A program made the position numbers and the translations under genes. A stretch of DNA of 64,000 nt, taken from positions 21,822-85,821 of the forward strand of contig NZ_PVNE01000014.1 of assembly GCF_003001905.1 (NCBI RefSeq), read 5' to 3'. Below are positions 25,153 through 36,155 of the stretch, in pieces (the first letter of the stretch is position 1; every line of letters begins with the position of its first letter). This DNA comes from Planifilum fimeticola. GTDB taxonomy: Bacteria > Bacillota > Bacilli > Thermoactinomycetales > DSM-44946. The notes below the pieces were generated by a model, which was given only the letters and a program-made list of their open reading frames with translations, made no database searches and was not told where the DNA came from.

Positions 25153-27333
25153 ATGAGCCGACCCACGGATACGGGACGGGAATTGTTAGCCGGGCTGAAC
25201 CCGGTGCAGAGAAAAGCGGTGGAGATGACGGAAGGGCCGGTGCTGATCGTGGCCGGCGCGGGGAGCGGAAAGACGCGGGTGTTGACTCACCGGGTCGCTT
25301 ATCTGCTCTCGGAAAAGGGGGTCCACCCCTGGAATATCCTGGCGATCACCTTTACCAACAAAGCGGCGCGGGAGATGAAGGAGCGGATCACCGCCCTCGT
25401 GGGGCCGGAAGCGGAAGAGATTTGGATTTCCACCTTCCACGCCATGTGCGTGCGCATCCTGAGGCGGGACGGGGAGCGGATCGGCTATTCCCGCAATTTC
25501 ACCATTCTGGATGTGCCGGACCAGGTGAGCGTCATCAAGCAGATCCTCAAGGAGCAGAACCTGGATGCGAAACAGCACGATCCGCGGAGCTATCTCTATT
25601 GGATCAGCCGGGCCAAAAACCGTCTCCAAACGCCCCGGGAGATGCAGGAACAGGCGGAGGGCTTCCGGGAGGAGATCGCCGCCCGGATCTACGAGGCCTA
25701 CCAGAACAAGCTGCGGGCCAATCAGTCGATGGATTTCGACGACCTCCTGATGGAGACGGTCCGGCTGTTTCGCCAGGTGCCCGATGCCCTCGATTATTAT
25801 CAGAGGAAATTCCAGTACATCCACGTGGATGAATACCAGGACACCAACCACGCCCAATACGTTCTCGCCAAACTTCTGGCGGCCCATCACCGGAACATCT
25901 GCGTGGTGGGGGATTCGGACCAATCGATTTACGCCTTCCGGGGGGCGGATATCACCAACATCCTGGATTTCGAGCGGGATTATCCCGACGCCGAAGTGAT
26001 CCGGCTGGAACAGAACTACCGCTCCACGCAGACGATCCTGGATGCGGCAAACGGCGTGATCTCCCACAACACCCAGCGAAAGCCGAAAAATTTGTGGACG
26101 GAAAACGGTACCGGCGAACCGATCCGCCTGTTTGAGGCGGAAAACGAACACGAAGAGGCGTTCTTCGTGGCGGAAACCGTTCTCCAGGGCAAGCGGGAAG
26201 GCAGGAACTACGGCGACTACGCCGTCCTCTACCGGACCAACGCCCAATCCCGGGTGCTGGAGGAGGTGCTGCTCAAGTCCAACATCCCGTACCGGGTCGT
26301 GGGCGGCATCAAGTTCTACGAACGGAAGGAGATCAAGGATCTCCTCGCGTATCTTCGATTGGTGGTCAACCCCGATGACGACCTCAGCCTGAGGCGGGTG
26401 ATCAACGTGCCGCGCCGAGGGATCGGGGAAGGAACGATGGAAAAGATCGTTCGCTACGCGGAAGAAAGGGGGCTTTCCCTCTACCGCGCCCTGTTGGAGG
26501 CGGAGCAAATGGGGCTTGCTCCCCGCTTTCTCCGGCCCCTTCAGTCCTTCACCGCCCTGATCCGCGACCTGCATGGAATGGCGGAATATCTGTCCGCCCG
26601 GGAATTGACCGAAGAAGTGTTGGAGAAGACTGGTTACCGGGAATCCCTGGAGCGGGAAGGAACGCTGGAGGCGGAGGGACGCCTGGAGAACATCGGTGAA
26701 TTTCTGTCGGTGGTCCAGGAGTTTGAGCAGCGGAGCGAGGACAAGTCCCTGGTGGATTTTTTGACCGATTTGGCGCTCCTGTCCGATATCGACACCCTGG
26801 ACGAGGAGGCGGACGAGGAAGCGGTCGTGCTGATGACCCTGCACAGCGCCAAGGGGCTCGAATTCCCCTGCGTCTTCCTCGTCGGCATGGAGGAGGGGCT
26901 GTTCCCCCACATCCGTTCCCTGGAAGATGACGATGCCCTGGAGGAGGAGCGGCGGCTCGCCTATGTCGGGATCACCCGGGCGAAGAGGGAGCTGTATCTC
27001 ACCCGGGCCCGGATCCGGTCCGTCTTCGGACATACGGTGAGCCATCCTCCCTCCCGCTTCTTGGACGAAATACCGGAACATCTCCTGGAACCCGTCAAAC
27101 CCCGGACCCAGGTGTTCCACTTCCCGCCCCAAAAACGGGGTCCGGTCCGCCCGGCCGGCGGTTCGACCGCGGATTGGAAGGTGGGGGACAAGGTGCGCCA
27201 TTCCAAATGGGGAACGGGTACCGTTGTCAAGGTGGAAGGCGAAGGGGAAGATGCCGAACTGGATGTGGCCTTTCCCAGTCCCGTGGGCATCAAGCGGCTG
27301 CTCGCCCGCTTCGCGCCGATCAGCCGGGCGTGA
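25153..27333 (+). CDS. pcrA: ATP-dependent DNA helicase PcrA
   Basis: 726-residue superfamily 1 helicase with every motif in order: Walker [64 protein letters not shown] and YVGITRAK. The C-terminal Tudor-like segment [21 protein letters not shown] binds RNA polymerase in known PcrA. It acts in DNA repair, plasmid replication and removal of stalled polymerase. GGAGGAAAAAGGAG lies upstream of the ATG. Length and order are standard. Confidence 0.96.
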   Translation: MSRPTDTGRELLAGLNPVQRKAVEMTEGPVLIVAGAGSGKTRVLTHRVAYLLSEKGVHPWNILAITFTNKAAREMKERITALVGPEAEEIWISTFHAMCVRILRRDGERIGYSRNFTILDVPDQVSVIKQILKEQNLDAKQHDPRSYLYWISRAKNRLQTPREMQEQAEGFREEIAARIYEAYQNKLRANQSMDFDDLLMETVRLFRQVPDALDYYQRKFQYIHVDEYQDTNHAQYVLAKLLAAHHRNICVVGDSDQSIYAFRGADITNILDFERDYPDAEVIRLEQNYRSTQTILDAANGVISHNTQRKPKNLWTENGTGEPIRLFEAENEHEEAFFVAETVLQGKREGRNYGDYAVLYRTNAQSRVLEEVLLKSNIPYRVVGGIKFYERKEIKDLLAYLRLVVNPDDDLSLRRVINVPRRGIGEGTMEKIVRYAEERGLSLYRALLEAEQMGLAPRFLRPLQSFTALIRDLHGMAEYLSARELTEEVLEKTGYRESLEREGTLEAEGRLENIGEFLSVVQEFEQRSEDKSLVDFLTDLALLSDIDTLDEEADEEAVVLMTLHSAKGLEFPCVFLVGMEEGLFPHIRSLEDDDALEEERRLAYVGITRAKRELYLTRARIRSVFGHTVSHPPSRFLDEIPEHLLEPVKPRTQVFHFPPQKRGPVRPAGGSTADWKVGDKVRHSKWGTGTVVKVEGEGEDAELDVAFPSPVGIKRLLARFAPISRA

Positions 27334-27341
27334 TGCCCTGA

Positions 27342-29402
<2,061 letters not shown>

Positions 29403-29439
29403 CGTTCGAGACCGGCCCGCAAACACCGGGGGGAACCTG

Positions 29440-30324
29440 TCAACGGGCTTTCCTCTGCCTGGTAGTTTTCGTGACGCGCACTCTTTTCGACAGGAAGGGG
29501 TGCGCATTTTCTTCGGGTCCGGCTTGTTCATCGGTCTTACGGAGATAGGGTTTGATCAAGTCCGGAAGCATTTTTTTCGCCCTGATCAGGTATTTGTACA
29601 GGGCTTCTCTTTCCACCCGCGATACGTTCCAATCCTTCGGAATGGAAGCGATCACCTGGCGGATTTGTTGCTCCGACAGCTGCTGAATTTTATCCAGGTA
29701 GTAAGCGAAGTCTTCCTCGCGGCTCTGCTGCTTGCACCAGCGATAAAAGGCGTTGGACTTCAGTTTTTGCGGCAGGATACGAAGCCCCGCCGGCGTCCAA
29801 CGACATTCCCGTCTGCGGCTCAGATAATCATAATAGGAGAAACTGTGGCCCTGGTCGATCATATAAAGCCAAAAGCCGCGGTTCCCGGATAACGGACGCA
29901 GGAGGATGTTTCCTCTCCGGCGGTCAACGTTGTTGACCCATTGATCAAACACGATGATTCCGGCGAGATGTCTGCGGTTGACGATGTTCAATCCGGACAG
30001 GGATTCCTTGTCGATTTTTTTGAGGCAGTCGGGGATGTATTCACTGGCAAACTGATGGCCGGGCAGAAAGCGATGCCGGAATAAAACGGGATTCTCTTTA
30101 AAGAAGTGTTTGCTTATATGAACGATCTTGAAAGGCGGGACGGGAAGGCCGAGGAGTTGTGCCAACCGGCCCGCGACGTATTCATTGACGAGGGCCCGGG
30201 TCCCCTGGACGGGATTGTTTTTGAATTTGACAATATAGTGGCGTCCGTCACTGAAGAGGATCAGTTGCGGACGCGAGCTTCCCCTGGGCATCCCCCGGAT
30301 ATGCTTGACAGGTCGTATCGTCAT
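29440..30324 (-). CDS. HipA-like kinase-fold protein
   Basis: 294 residues similar to the HipA-like domain proteins found near spore genes in Bacillales. IVKFKNNPVQGTRALVNEYV resembles the ATP-binding Lys region, and IIVFDQWVNNVDRRRGNILL carries the catalytic Asp/Asn region. LYMIDQGHSFSYYDY supplies the metal-binding Asp. There is no HipB antitoxin next to it, so a toxin role is unlikely. It follows the YheC/D gene by 48 bases on the same strand and may share its expression. The C-terminal tail is very basic. Confidence 0.72.
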   Translation of the reverse strand: MTIRPVKHIRGMPRGSSRPQLILFSDGRHYIVKFKNNPVQGTRALVNEYVAGRLAQLLGLPVPPFKIVHISKHFFKENPVLFRHRFLPGHQFASEYIPDCLKKIDKESLSGLNIVNRRHLAGIIVFDQWVNNVDRRRGNILLRPLSGNRGFWLYMIDQGHSFSYYDYLSRRRECRWTPAGLRILPQKLKSNAFYRWCKQQSREEDFAYYLDKIQQLSEQQIRQVIASIPKDWNVSRVEREALYKYLIRAKKMLPDLIKPYLRKTDEQAGPEENAHPFLSKRVRVTKTTRQRKAR

Positions 30325-30372
30325 GATTTAATCATCCTTTTTCAACGGATTTTAAACGGGCCTGAGGAGCGT

Positions 30373-31482
30373 TCATCGGTGGGTGCGTTCGAAACGGCCG
30401 GATTTGACTGTTCGGCGACTTATTAAAAACTTTGCGTAACACATGGGGTTGAGATAGGTATTTTGGAACATTTGGTATTCTCCGGCCGAACGGAAGGAAT
30501 ATCTGAGATCGCGGAAGTTCACTTCGATAAACCAGGGCTTTCCCTTTTGATCGATTCCGATATCCAGTCCGGCGTCGGCGAAACCGGGATGGGCTTTCTC
30601 CAAGGTTTGGCAAATGTCCAGAGAGAGGCGATTTATCATTTCCAGGAGATCTTCGGGATTTCTGCCGGGAAATGCATGGGATAAAACGGTTTTTGCCGGC
30701 ACGGCCTTTCCGTTTTGCGCCAGGTTCGTCAATATTCCCCTTCGCGGAGCCACCTTGGCCACCACTCCGCTGATTTTCCAACGTCCTCCCTCTCCCTTCT
30801 GCACCGATACCCGGAGATCGAAGGGAGATCCGCGATATTTGGCCAAGGGGATGCCTTGTTGGAGGAAATAATCGCGTTGGGAGGAAAACCGTTTTGCGAG
30901 GATCCTTTTCAATTGATCCTTGGAGAGAATTCGTTTCTTACCCTGATGAGATTGAAGCAGATATCGGCCATCCCCCGTCGCTTCGATTTTGAGGATGGAA
31001 TGCCCGAGGGATCCGTAAACGGGTTTGATGAAGATCGCGGGGTACTGCCGCAACATTTCCGGAACCGGATCCCCATCGCTTCCTTTGCGGGTGTCGGGGA
31101 GGTGGGGTTGAAGACGCGCATTTTGTTGGAGCAACTCATGAATCCGTAATTTGTTGCGGTTGATCGGAGGATTAAACAATCTTCTGCCCAGTTGCCGGGA
31201 GAGGGTGGCCAGTTTCGGGGAGGGAGACAAGATTCGCTTGTGGATCACCGGGGGGATGGGTTGAACCGACTGAAGATATCGTTTGTTTGTTGGACTCCAG
31301 ACGAATCCCGACACTTGTTCCTTTACCAGATCCAAACCCTTCAGATCGAACAGAATCGGAACGATACCGATTCGTTGACCGCATTCAAAATAAAGTTCCG
31401 CCTTTTCATAGGTCGGTTTTCCGGAAATGATTTTGTGAACCACCGGACTTCCTAATAAAATACCGACCGAGTGATTCTCCAA
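30373..31482 (-). CDS. YheC/YheD-type ATP-grasp spore coat protein
   Basis: 369 residues. The C-terminal two thirds is an ATP-grasp fold: FIKPVYGSLGHSILKIE binds ATP, SPFDLRVSVQKGEGG and DAGLDIGIDQKGKPWFIEVNFR form the metal site. YheC/YheD proteins are coat-associated and made during sporulation. The open frame runs back to 31629, but that region contains the terminator of the upstream gene. The start is therefore taken as TTG 31482, which has GGAGGGGAGGTG just before it and gives the usual family length. Confidence 0.8.
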   Translation of the reverse strand: MENHSVGILLGSPVVHKIISGKPTYEKAELYFECGQRIGIVPILFDLKGLDLVKEQVSGFVWSPTNKRYLQSVQPIPPVIHKRILSPSPKLATLSRQLGRRLFNPPINRNKLRIHELLQQNARLQPHLPDTRKGSDGDPVPEMLRQYPAIFIKPVYGSLGHSILKIEATGDGRYLLQSHQGKKRILSKDQLKRILAKRFSSQRDYFLQQGIPLAKYRGSPFDLRVSVQKGEGGRWKISGVVAKVAPRRGILTNLAQNGKAVPAKTVLSHAFPGRNPEDLLEMINRLSLDICQTLEKAHPGFADAGLDIGIDQKGKPWFIEVNFRDLRYSFRSAGEYQMFQNTYLNPMCYAKFLISRRTVKSGRFERTHR

Positions 31483-31607
31483 AAGGGACACCTCCCCTCC
31501 TTCTATCAACTTATGTTTCCGGAGGATTGCGGTATAGGCGGGAAAGGAGGATTCCTCAATATCCGCTTCGGCGTATCGGAGGTTTTTTCGGGTAAAGTCG
31601 ATCCCTG

Positions 31608-31640
31608 AAAAAAAAGAAGGCCGGCACACACGCCGGTCTT
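31608..31640 (-). terminator. Terminator of the XRE-TPR regulator gene
   Basis: On the minus strand AAGACCGGC pairs with GCCGGCCTT around GTGTGT and is followed by eight T after a C, about 70 bases after the stop at 31709. Confidence 0.85.
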
Positions 31641-31708
31641 AGTGACGGAAATTTCAATAATCGAAGGATGAAAAGATGGGCCGGAGGGAGGAGGTGGTTG
31701 GAAGGATT

Positions 31709-33076
31709 TCACACGATGCGATGTTGTGTTGTTTTTGAAGTTTGCCTCTCGTTTTTGTCCCATCCCGGCAATTCGGAGTCGAAGTCGACGGTGGGGACCA
31801 GCTTGCTGAAGTGTTCGGCGGCGATCTTCAGGTACCGGACGGCTTGGTACGGTTTGTCGGCTCTGCTCAAAAACTCCCCGAGGGTTTGGGCGGCCCGCGC
31901 CGTTTTTTCATGGATGCCGAGGGAGAGAAAGATGTCAATCGCCCGGCGGTAGCAAAATTCAAAGCGCCTGAGATCTCCCTCCGCATGATGGATCATGCCG
32001 AGATACACCAGGCATTCGGCATACAGGTTGGGCCGATCCTTCAAGCGCCTCATCGCCGATTTGACATATCTTTTGGCCTTTTTCAGGTTGCCCGCGTTCA
32101 GGTGGGTATATCCCAGGGCTTGGTGGACGACTCCGATTTCCCATTCCGGCAGTTTATTCGGACTGACAACCCGGATCGATTGGTGAAAGAGGCGGATGGC
32201 GGTGTGATAGTTTCCGCGTTTCATGTGGCAGATGCCCATTCCGTGATAGGCCCGGGAAGCGAAAAGTTGGCACAACAAAAACTGATTGCACATGCGGATG
32301 ATCCGCTCGAACAGCAGGATCGCCTCGTTGTATTCTCCGATGTGACAGAGGCAGGTTCCCTTCAGGTGCAGGAGGTTGCACACCTCCAGCAGTCGGTCGT
32401 GGCGGTTCATGATCTCCAGGGCCTTGTCCGCGTACAGAATGCCCATCGACGGGTGGGCCAGGAGAACGTAGGTTTTTCCAAGATTGCTGTAAACGTATCC
32501 TTTTTCAATATCATCTGTAATTTCGGGAAGGTGTTGTTTTGCCGCCAAATAATGGTGAAGCGCCTTTTCGAAATGGCCTTTCCGATATTGGATGTTTCCT
32601 TTGATGCGCAGGTAGGGGACTTTGACAGCGGGGTGATCCAGGGCAGATTTCCACCGCTCTTCAAATTGTTCCAGCAATTTCTCGGACTGTTCGGGAGTGC
32701 TTCGGTGTTCCAACAGGTTGAGTTCCAGAAGTTCGATCTGCACCAGCATGTCGGGGTCCGCAACGGTGGACGCCAGGTCGCGAAGGGACTGGATCGTCTT
32801 TTCGGAAGAGGAGTGCTCCTCGTAATTCAGGGCGGTTCGGGCCTGTTCCACCAGTTCCCGGAACTGCTCCGCCTTTTTGGCGTCCCGGATGCCCATCAGC
32901 GTTTCCGGATCCGTATTCAACCGCCGCGCCAACAGTTTTAAAATGTCTTCGCCGGGCAGCGCCTTTTCGTTTTCGATCAGACTGAGATAAGGAACGGATA
33001 TGATTCCTTCCGCCAGCTGCCTTTGGGTCATGCCCAGGATTTTTCGCCGGCGGCGAATGTTGTTGCCTAGGCCGAT
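31709..33076 (-). CDS. XRE-TPR transcription regulator of RRNPP architecture
   Basis: 455 residues. An N-terminal XRE helix-turn-helix (LGNNIRRRRKILGMTQRQLAEG onward, about 60 residues) is followed by a TPR superhelix of some 380 residues with repeated patterns such as AYHGMGICHMKRGNYHTAI and ALGYTHLNAGNLKKAKRY. This is the layout of peptide-sensing PlcR, NprR and Rgg-type regulators. A 46-residue candidate signal peptide is encoded divergently. The ATG at 33136 lies inside the -10 box, and GTG 33109 has no site. An AAGGGGGGTGG at 33083-33093 fits an ATC start at 33076, which also gives the usual N-terminus. The targets are unknown. Confidence 0.83.
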   Translation of the reverse strand: MGLGNNIRRRRKILGMTQRQLAEGIISVPYLSLIENEKALPGEDILKLLARRLNTDPETLMGIRDAKKAEQFRELVEQARTALNYEEHSSSEKTIQSLRDLASTVADPDMLVQIELLELNLLEHRSTPEQSEKLLEQFEERWKSALDHPAVKVPYLRIKGNIQYRKGHFEKALHHYLAAKQHLPEITDDIEKGYVYSNLGKTYVLLAHPSMGILYADKALEIMNRHDRLLEVCNLLHLKGTCLCHIGEYNEAILLFERIIRMCNQFLLCQLFASRAYHGMGICHMKRGNYHTAIRLFHQSIRVVSPNKLPEWEIGVVHQALGYTHLNAGNLKKAKRYVKSAMRRLKDRPNLYAECLVYLGMIHHAEGDLRRFEFCYRRAIDIFLSLGIHEKTARAAQTLGEFLSRADKPYQAVRYLKIAAEHFSKLVPTVDFDSELPGWDKNERQTSKTTQHRIV

Positions 33077-33131
33077 CGGCTGCCACCCCCCTTGTCGAGC
33101 AATTTTCACAGGATGTGATACTGTACAAACA

Positions 33132-33159
33132 ATCATACCCGGAACAAATCGACTGTCAA
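33132..33159 (-). promoter_or_regulatory. Promoter of the XRE-TPR regulator
   Basis: On the minus strand a consensus TTGACA (33159-33154) and TATGAT (33137-33132) are separated by 16 bases. The transcript would start near 33125, excluding the ATG at 33136 as a start codon. Confidence 0.7.
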
Positions 33160-33172
33160 GGAAAAAGTGCCA

Positions 33173-33209
33173 AATGAAAGGGCTTTCATTAAGATGTTTT
33201 AAAACATCT
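33173..33209. promoter_or_regulatory. Two adjacent 18-bp palindromes, candidate operators
   Basis: AATGAAAGGGCTTTCATT (33173-33190, 8-bp arms with a GG centre) and AGATGTTTTAAAACATCT (33192-33209, perfect) lie side by side with centres 19 bases apart. Both carry the ATG...CAT frame seen in PlcR boxes, although the inner bases differ. They sit between the regulator promoter and the peptide gene, where an RRNPP regulator would bind. Confidence 0.65.
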
Positions 33210-33231
33210 GTCCCATAGGAGGGGATTTGGC

Positions 33232-33372
33232 TTGCAAAACGTGTCGTCTGTTGTCGAAATGAGTCGAAGTTTTAAAAACAAAGTTTTCCCGATTCATAGT
33301 AAAATAAAGATAGCCTCAGCTTTGAAACTGAGTCTTTTGATCTTGGTCTCGACCTCGGGGATTGCCTTCTGA
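33232..33372 (+). CDS. Candidate signalling-peptide precursor (46 aa)
   Basis: A short gene read directly from the sequence. AGGAGGGG at 33218-33224 lies 8 bases before TTG 33232; the frame ends at TGA 33370-33372. The product has a hydrophilic, basic first half (MSRSFKNKVFPIHSKIK within it) and a hydrophobic second half (ASALKLSLLILVSTSGIAF) that ends at the C-terminus. This is the form of Phr, PapR and SHP precursors that are exported, trimmed and sensed by TPR regulators. The stop codon lies within the loop of a strong terminator, so the transcript carries nothing else. The regulator is divergent, as in Rgg/SHP pairs. No core promoter is obvious, which would suit activator dependence. It could instead be a small RNA. 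Confidence 0.6.
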   Translation: MQNVSSVVEMSRSFKNKVFPIHSKIKIASALKLSLLILVSTSGIAF

Positions 33373-33392
33373 AGGCGATCCCTCTTTTTTTT
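33357..33392 (+). terminator. Terminator of the candidate peptide gene
   Basis: GGGATTGCCTT pairs with AAGGCGATCCC (one G-T pair) around a CTG loop and is followed by TCTTTTTTTT. It is a strong rho-independent terminator with no other plus-strand gene upstream to explain it. Confidence 0.88.
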
Positions 33393-33528
33393 CCAATCGG
33401 GGAGGTCGAGCCGGGGAATAATCGATATAATGTTACTGACGGTTCCGTGCGGGATGTTTTGGGGAACGGCATCGCGGGAATTCCCTGAAGAAATATAATG
33501 TAGAAACGAGAAAGATGGGGGAAAGTCA

Positions 33529-35211
33529 GTGAAACATCGGCTTCGTTTGACGGTTTTTGGTCTGTTGATTTTTTCTCTCGTTTTCGTCGCCGCCTGCAGC
33601 GGGTTGGGGGTGCTCAGCGGACAGCCGAAGGACAAATGGCAGCAGCTGGTGGAGCAGGAAAACGAAAAGATCGGTTTGAAGCCGCTGAAACTGGAACCCT
33701 ACGCCAAAGAGGTGGGGGGTGAGCTGCGGGAGCCTCGTTATCAGAAATTTGCGGTCAACAGTTCCTTTACGGTGGCCGGTTCGGTGAAGAAAACGACGGG
33801 GATGAAGTCGAAGCACGTGTGGATCGATATCAGGAAAACGGGCGGGAGTAAAATCCCCGGCGCGGAGAAATTTTCGTACTACACGCCGTTGAAGGACGGG
33901 ACCTTCCAACAGAGGGTGCAGCTGTTCGCCGGCAAGGGGGAATATCTGGTCACCGTCCGGATGCCGAGCGAGGCGACGGAAGGGTATTACCACGACTTTG
34001 CCCGGTTTAGGGTGGTCAATGTCAATCCGGAAGTGAAGCGGGATATTGGCTGGACTCCCGCCGGCCTGGAAGCAGGGCTGAAACTGACCCGGCCGAAGAC
34101 GGGGTACCAAGCGGTGGACGGCATCTTTGTTCTGGAGGGCAGCATTTCGAACTCCTACGGAAGCCCCTATATCATGGTGTTGGTGCAAAAGGGTTCCGAG
34201 AAATGGCAGCGGATGGTCCGGTTGAAGGACGGCCGGTTTGAAGTGAAGGTTCCCCTCTATTTCGGCAAGGGCATACACGAGTTGAAAGTGATGGTTCCCA
34301 TCCCGGACAGAAAGAGCTATTACCAAGAAGGGGCCTCCCTCTTGGTGAAAAACACCTCCACCGAAAAGCGGGAGCCGATCAAATATTACAAACAGTACGA
34401 GGAACGGGGGGTTCATCTGGAACATCCCGTGGCGGGCGGGGAGAAGGCCGGCTTGAGTTACCGGATCTCCGGAACGATCGATCCGCAGGCGCCCGATGCT
34501 TCCCGAACCACCCACCTGATTATCCAGACCAAAAAGAACGGTGAAGAGGCGACCTATTTCATACCGGTAAAAAATTACCGCTTTGACGGGGAGTTTTGGT
34601 TGCGCTTCGGACCCGGCAAGTATGAAGTGACCGTCAATGTGCCGGAGATTACCGATGAACGGCGGGATTACTTCCGCTTTTACAGCGTGGCCGAATTTAG
34701 CGTGATCAGCACGGCGAAGGAAGACAAACGCTATTTGCTGCCGTCCCGGGGGATTCAGTCCGACGCGCCGGAAATCAAGGAGCTCGCCGAGCGGCTGACC
34801 GCCGGGAAAAAGAGCGAGCGGAGCAAGGCCAGGGCGATCTACGACTATGTTGCCAAGAACATCACCTACGACGTGCAAAAATACAGGAACGACGAATTCG
34901 CCCTGGACGACAGCGCCCTGAAAACCCTGGAGCGGAAAAAGGGGGTTTGCCAGGACTACTCCTTCCTCGCCATCGCTCTCCTGCGTTCAATCGGAATGGA
35001 GGCCCGTTTCGTCGAAGGGATTGCCGACGGCATCCGCCACGCGTGGGTGGAGGTCAAGGTGGACGGCCGATGGCTGACCATGGATCCCACCTGGGGCTCC
35101 GGTTACCTGAATCCGAACGGGTGGTTTGTGAAAAGATACAATCCCGAATACTTCGATCCATCTCCCGCCGAATTCCGGAAAACCCACACCCGTACCGGGG
35201 TGATGTATTGA
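33529..35211 (+). CDS. Transglutaminase-like domain lipoprotein
   Basis: 560 residues. A lipoprotein signal peptide ends at FVAACSG. About 380 residues of repeated beta-sandwich-like segments follow (FTVAGSVKKT, FVLEGSISNSYG, YRISGTIDPQ open three similar modules). The C-terminal 150 residues form a transglutaminase/protease-like domain with Cys in KKGVCQDYSFLAI, His in GIRHAWVEV and Asp in TMDPTWGSG, a complete triad. It would act outside the membrane on protein or peptide cross-links. GTG start with GGGGGAAAG before it. Substrate unknown. Confidence 0.85.
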   Translation: MKHRLRLTVFGLLIFSLVFVAACSGLGVLSGQPKDKWQQLVEQENEKIGLKPLKLEPYAKEVGGELREPRYQKFAVNSSFTVAGSVKKTTGMKSKHVWIDIRKTGGSKIPGAEKFSYYTPLKDGTFQQRVQLFAGKGEYLVTVRMPSEATEGYYHDFARFRVVNVNPEVKRDIGWTPAGLEAGLKLTRPKTGYQAVDGIFVLEGSISNSYGSPYIMVLVQKGSEKWQRMVRLKDGRFEVKVPLYFGKGIHELKVMVPIPDRKSYYQEGASLLVKNTSTEKREPIKYYKQYEERGVHLEHPVAGGEKAGLSYRISGTIDPQAPDASRTTHLIIQTKKNGEEATYFIPVKNYRFDGEFWLRFGPGKYEVTVNVPEITDERRDYFRFYSVAEFSVISTAKEDKRYLLPSRGIQSDAPEIKELAERLTAGKKSERSKARAIYDYVAKNITYDVQKYRNDEFALDDSALKTLERKKGVCQDYSFLAIALLRSIGMEARFVEGIADGIRHAWVEVKVDGRWLTMDPTWGSGYLNPNGWFVKRYNPEYFDPSPAEFRKTHTRTGVMY

Positions 35212-35224
35212 AGGGGGAGTGCCG

Positions 35225-36151
35225 GTGAGCCGGGATGAGACTGCCGATTTTGTTCACCGCGTTCTGGAACGGGAGTCCGGAAGGACGGTCCGGGACGTCC
35301 TTCGAAACCGTTACCGTTTTTCGCGTCGTCTTTTTCGCAGGCTGAAAGAGTCCGGCGGGGTGACGGTGAACGGCCGTACCGTCTGGTTGGCCGATCGGGT
35401 GGAGGCAGGGGACCTTCTTGAGGTGAAGCTGCCGGAAGAACGTACCGATATTCCTCCACAGCCGGTCTCTTTTGCCGTCGTCCACGAAGACGAGGATCTG
35501 GTCGTCGTCGACAAACCGCCGGGACTGGTGGTTCATCCCACCAAGGATTACAGGGAGTATACCCTGGCCAACGGGCTGGTGCACCGCTGGACGGAGCGGG
35601 GTGAAGCCCACGGAATCCACCCCGTCACCCGTTTGGACAAGGACACCTCGGGTCTGATGGTGATCGCGAAACACGCCTATGCCCACGACTTTTTGGCGGG
35701 ACAGATGTCCCGCCGCCGCTACATGCGGGGGTATTTGGCCGTCGTTCACGGCGAAGTGCACGAGGAGACCGGCGTCATCGACGCTCCGATCGCCCGATGT
35801 CCGGAGCGTCCCTCCCGCCGTTGCGTGATGGAAGGGGGAGCCCCGGCGGTCACCCGTTTTTCCGTGGTGGAGAGACTGCCGGGGGCGACCCTTCTGCGCC
35901 TTTTTTTGGATACGGGCCGGACGCACCAGATTCGGGTTCACCTGGCCCACCGGGGGCATCCGATCATCGGGGATCCCATGTACGCGGAAGGCTGGAACAC
36001 CTGGGGAATCGGCCGGCAGGCACTCCACTCCGCCTTTCTGCAACTGATTCACCCTCGTGACGGCCGGGAACGGTCATGGGAGTCTCCCCTTCCTCCCGAT
36101 ATCCAAGGGTTGATCCGCCGGTTGAAGGGAGAGGGAAAACGCCAGAAATAA
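35225..36151 (+). CDS. RluA-family pseudouridine synthase
   Basis: 308 residues. An N-terminal S4-like segment (RRLFRRLKESGGVTVNGRTV) is followed by the RluA catalytic domain with the active Asp in HPVTRLDKDTSGLMVIAK and RTHQIRVHLAHRGHPIIGD near the end. It isomerises uridines in rRNA or tRNA; the exact site cannot be told. GTG 35225 is chosen because AAGGGGGAG lies 5 bases before it. The gene ends 4 bases from the convergent patatin gene. Confidence 0.9.
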   Translation: MSRDETADFVHRVLERESGRTVRDVLRNRYRFSRRLFRRLKESGGVTVNGRTVWLADRVEAGDLLEVKLPEERTDIPPQPVSFAVVHEDEDLVVVDKPPGLVVHPTKDYREYTLANGLVHRWTERGEAHGIHPVTRLDKDTSGLMVIAKHAYAHDFLAGQMSRRRYMRGYLAVVHGEVHEETGVIDAPIARCPERPSRRCVMEGGAPAVTRFSVVERLPGATLLRLFLDTGRTHQIRVHLAHRGHPIIGDPMYAEGWNTWGIGRQALHSAFLQLIHPRDGRERSWESPLPPDIQGLIRRLKGEGKRQK

Positions 36152-36155
36152 AGGG

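Noticed and set aside
29440..30324. HipBA toxin-antitoxin system
   Set aside because: No HipB-like DNA-binding partner is adjacent, and the neighbour is a spore coat gene.
33134..33136. ATG as the start of the XRE-TPR regulator
   Set aside because: It lies inside the TATGAT -10 box, so it would not be in the transcript.
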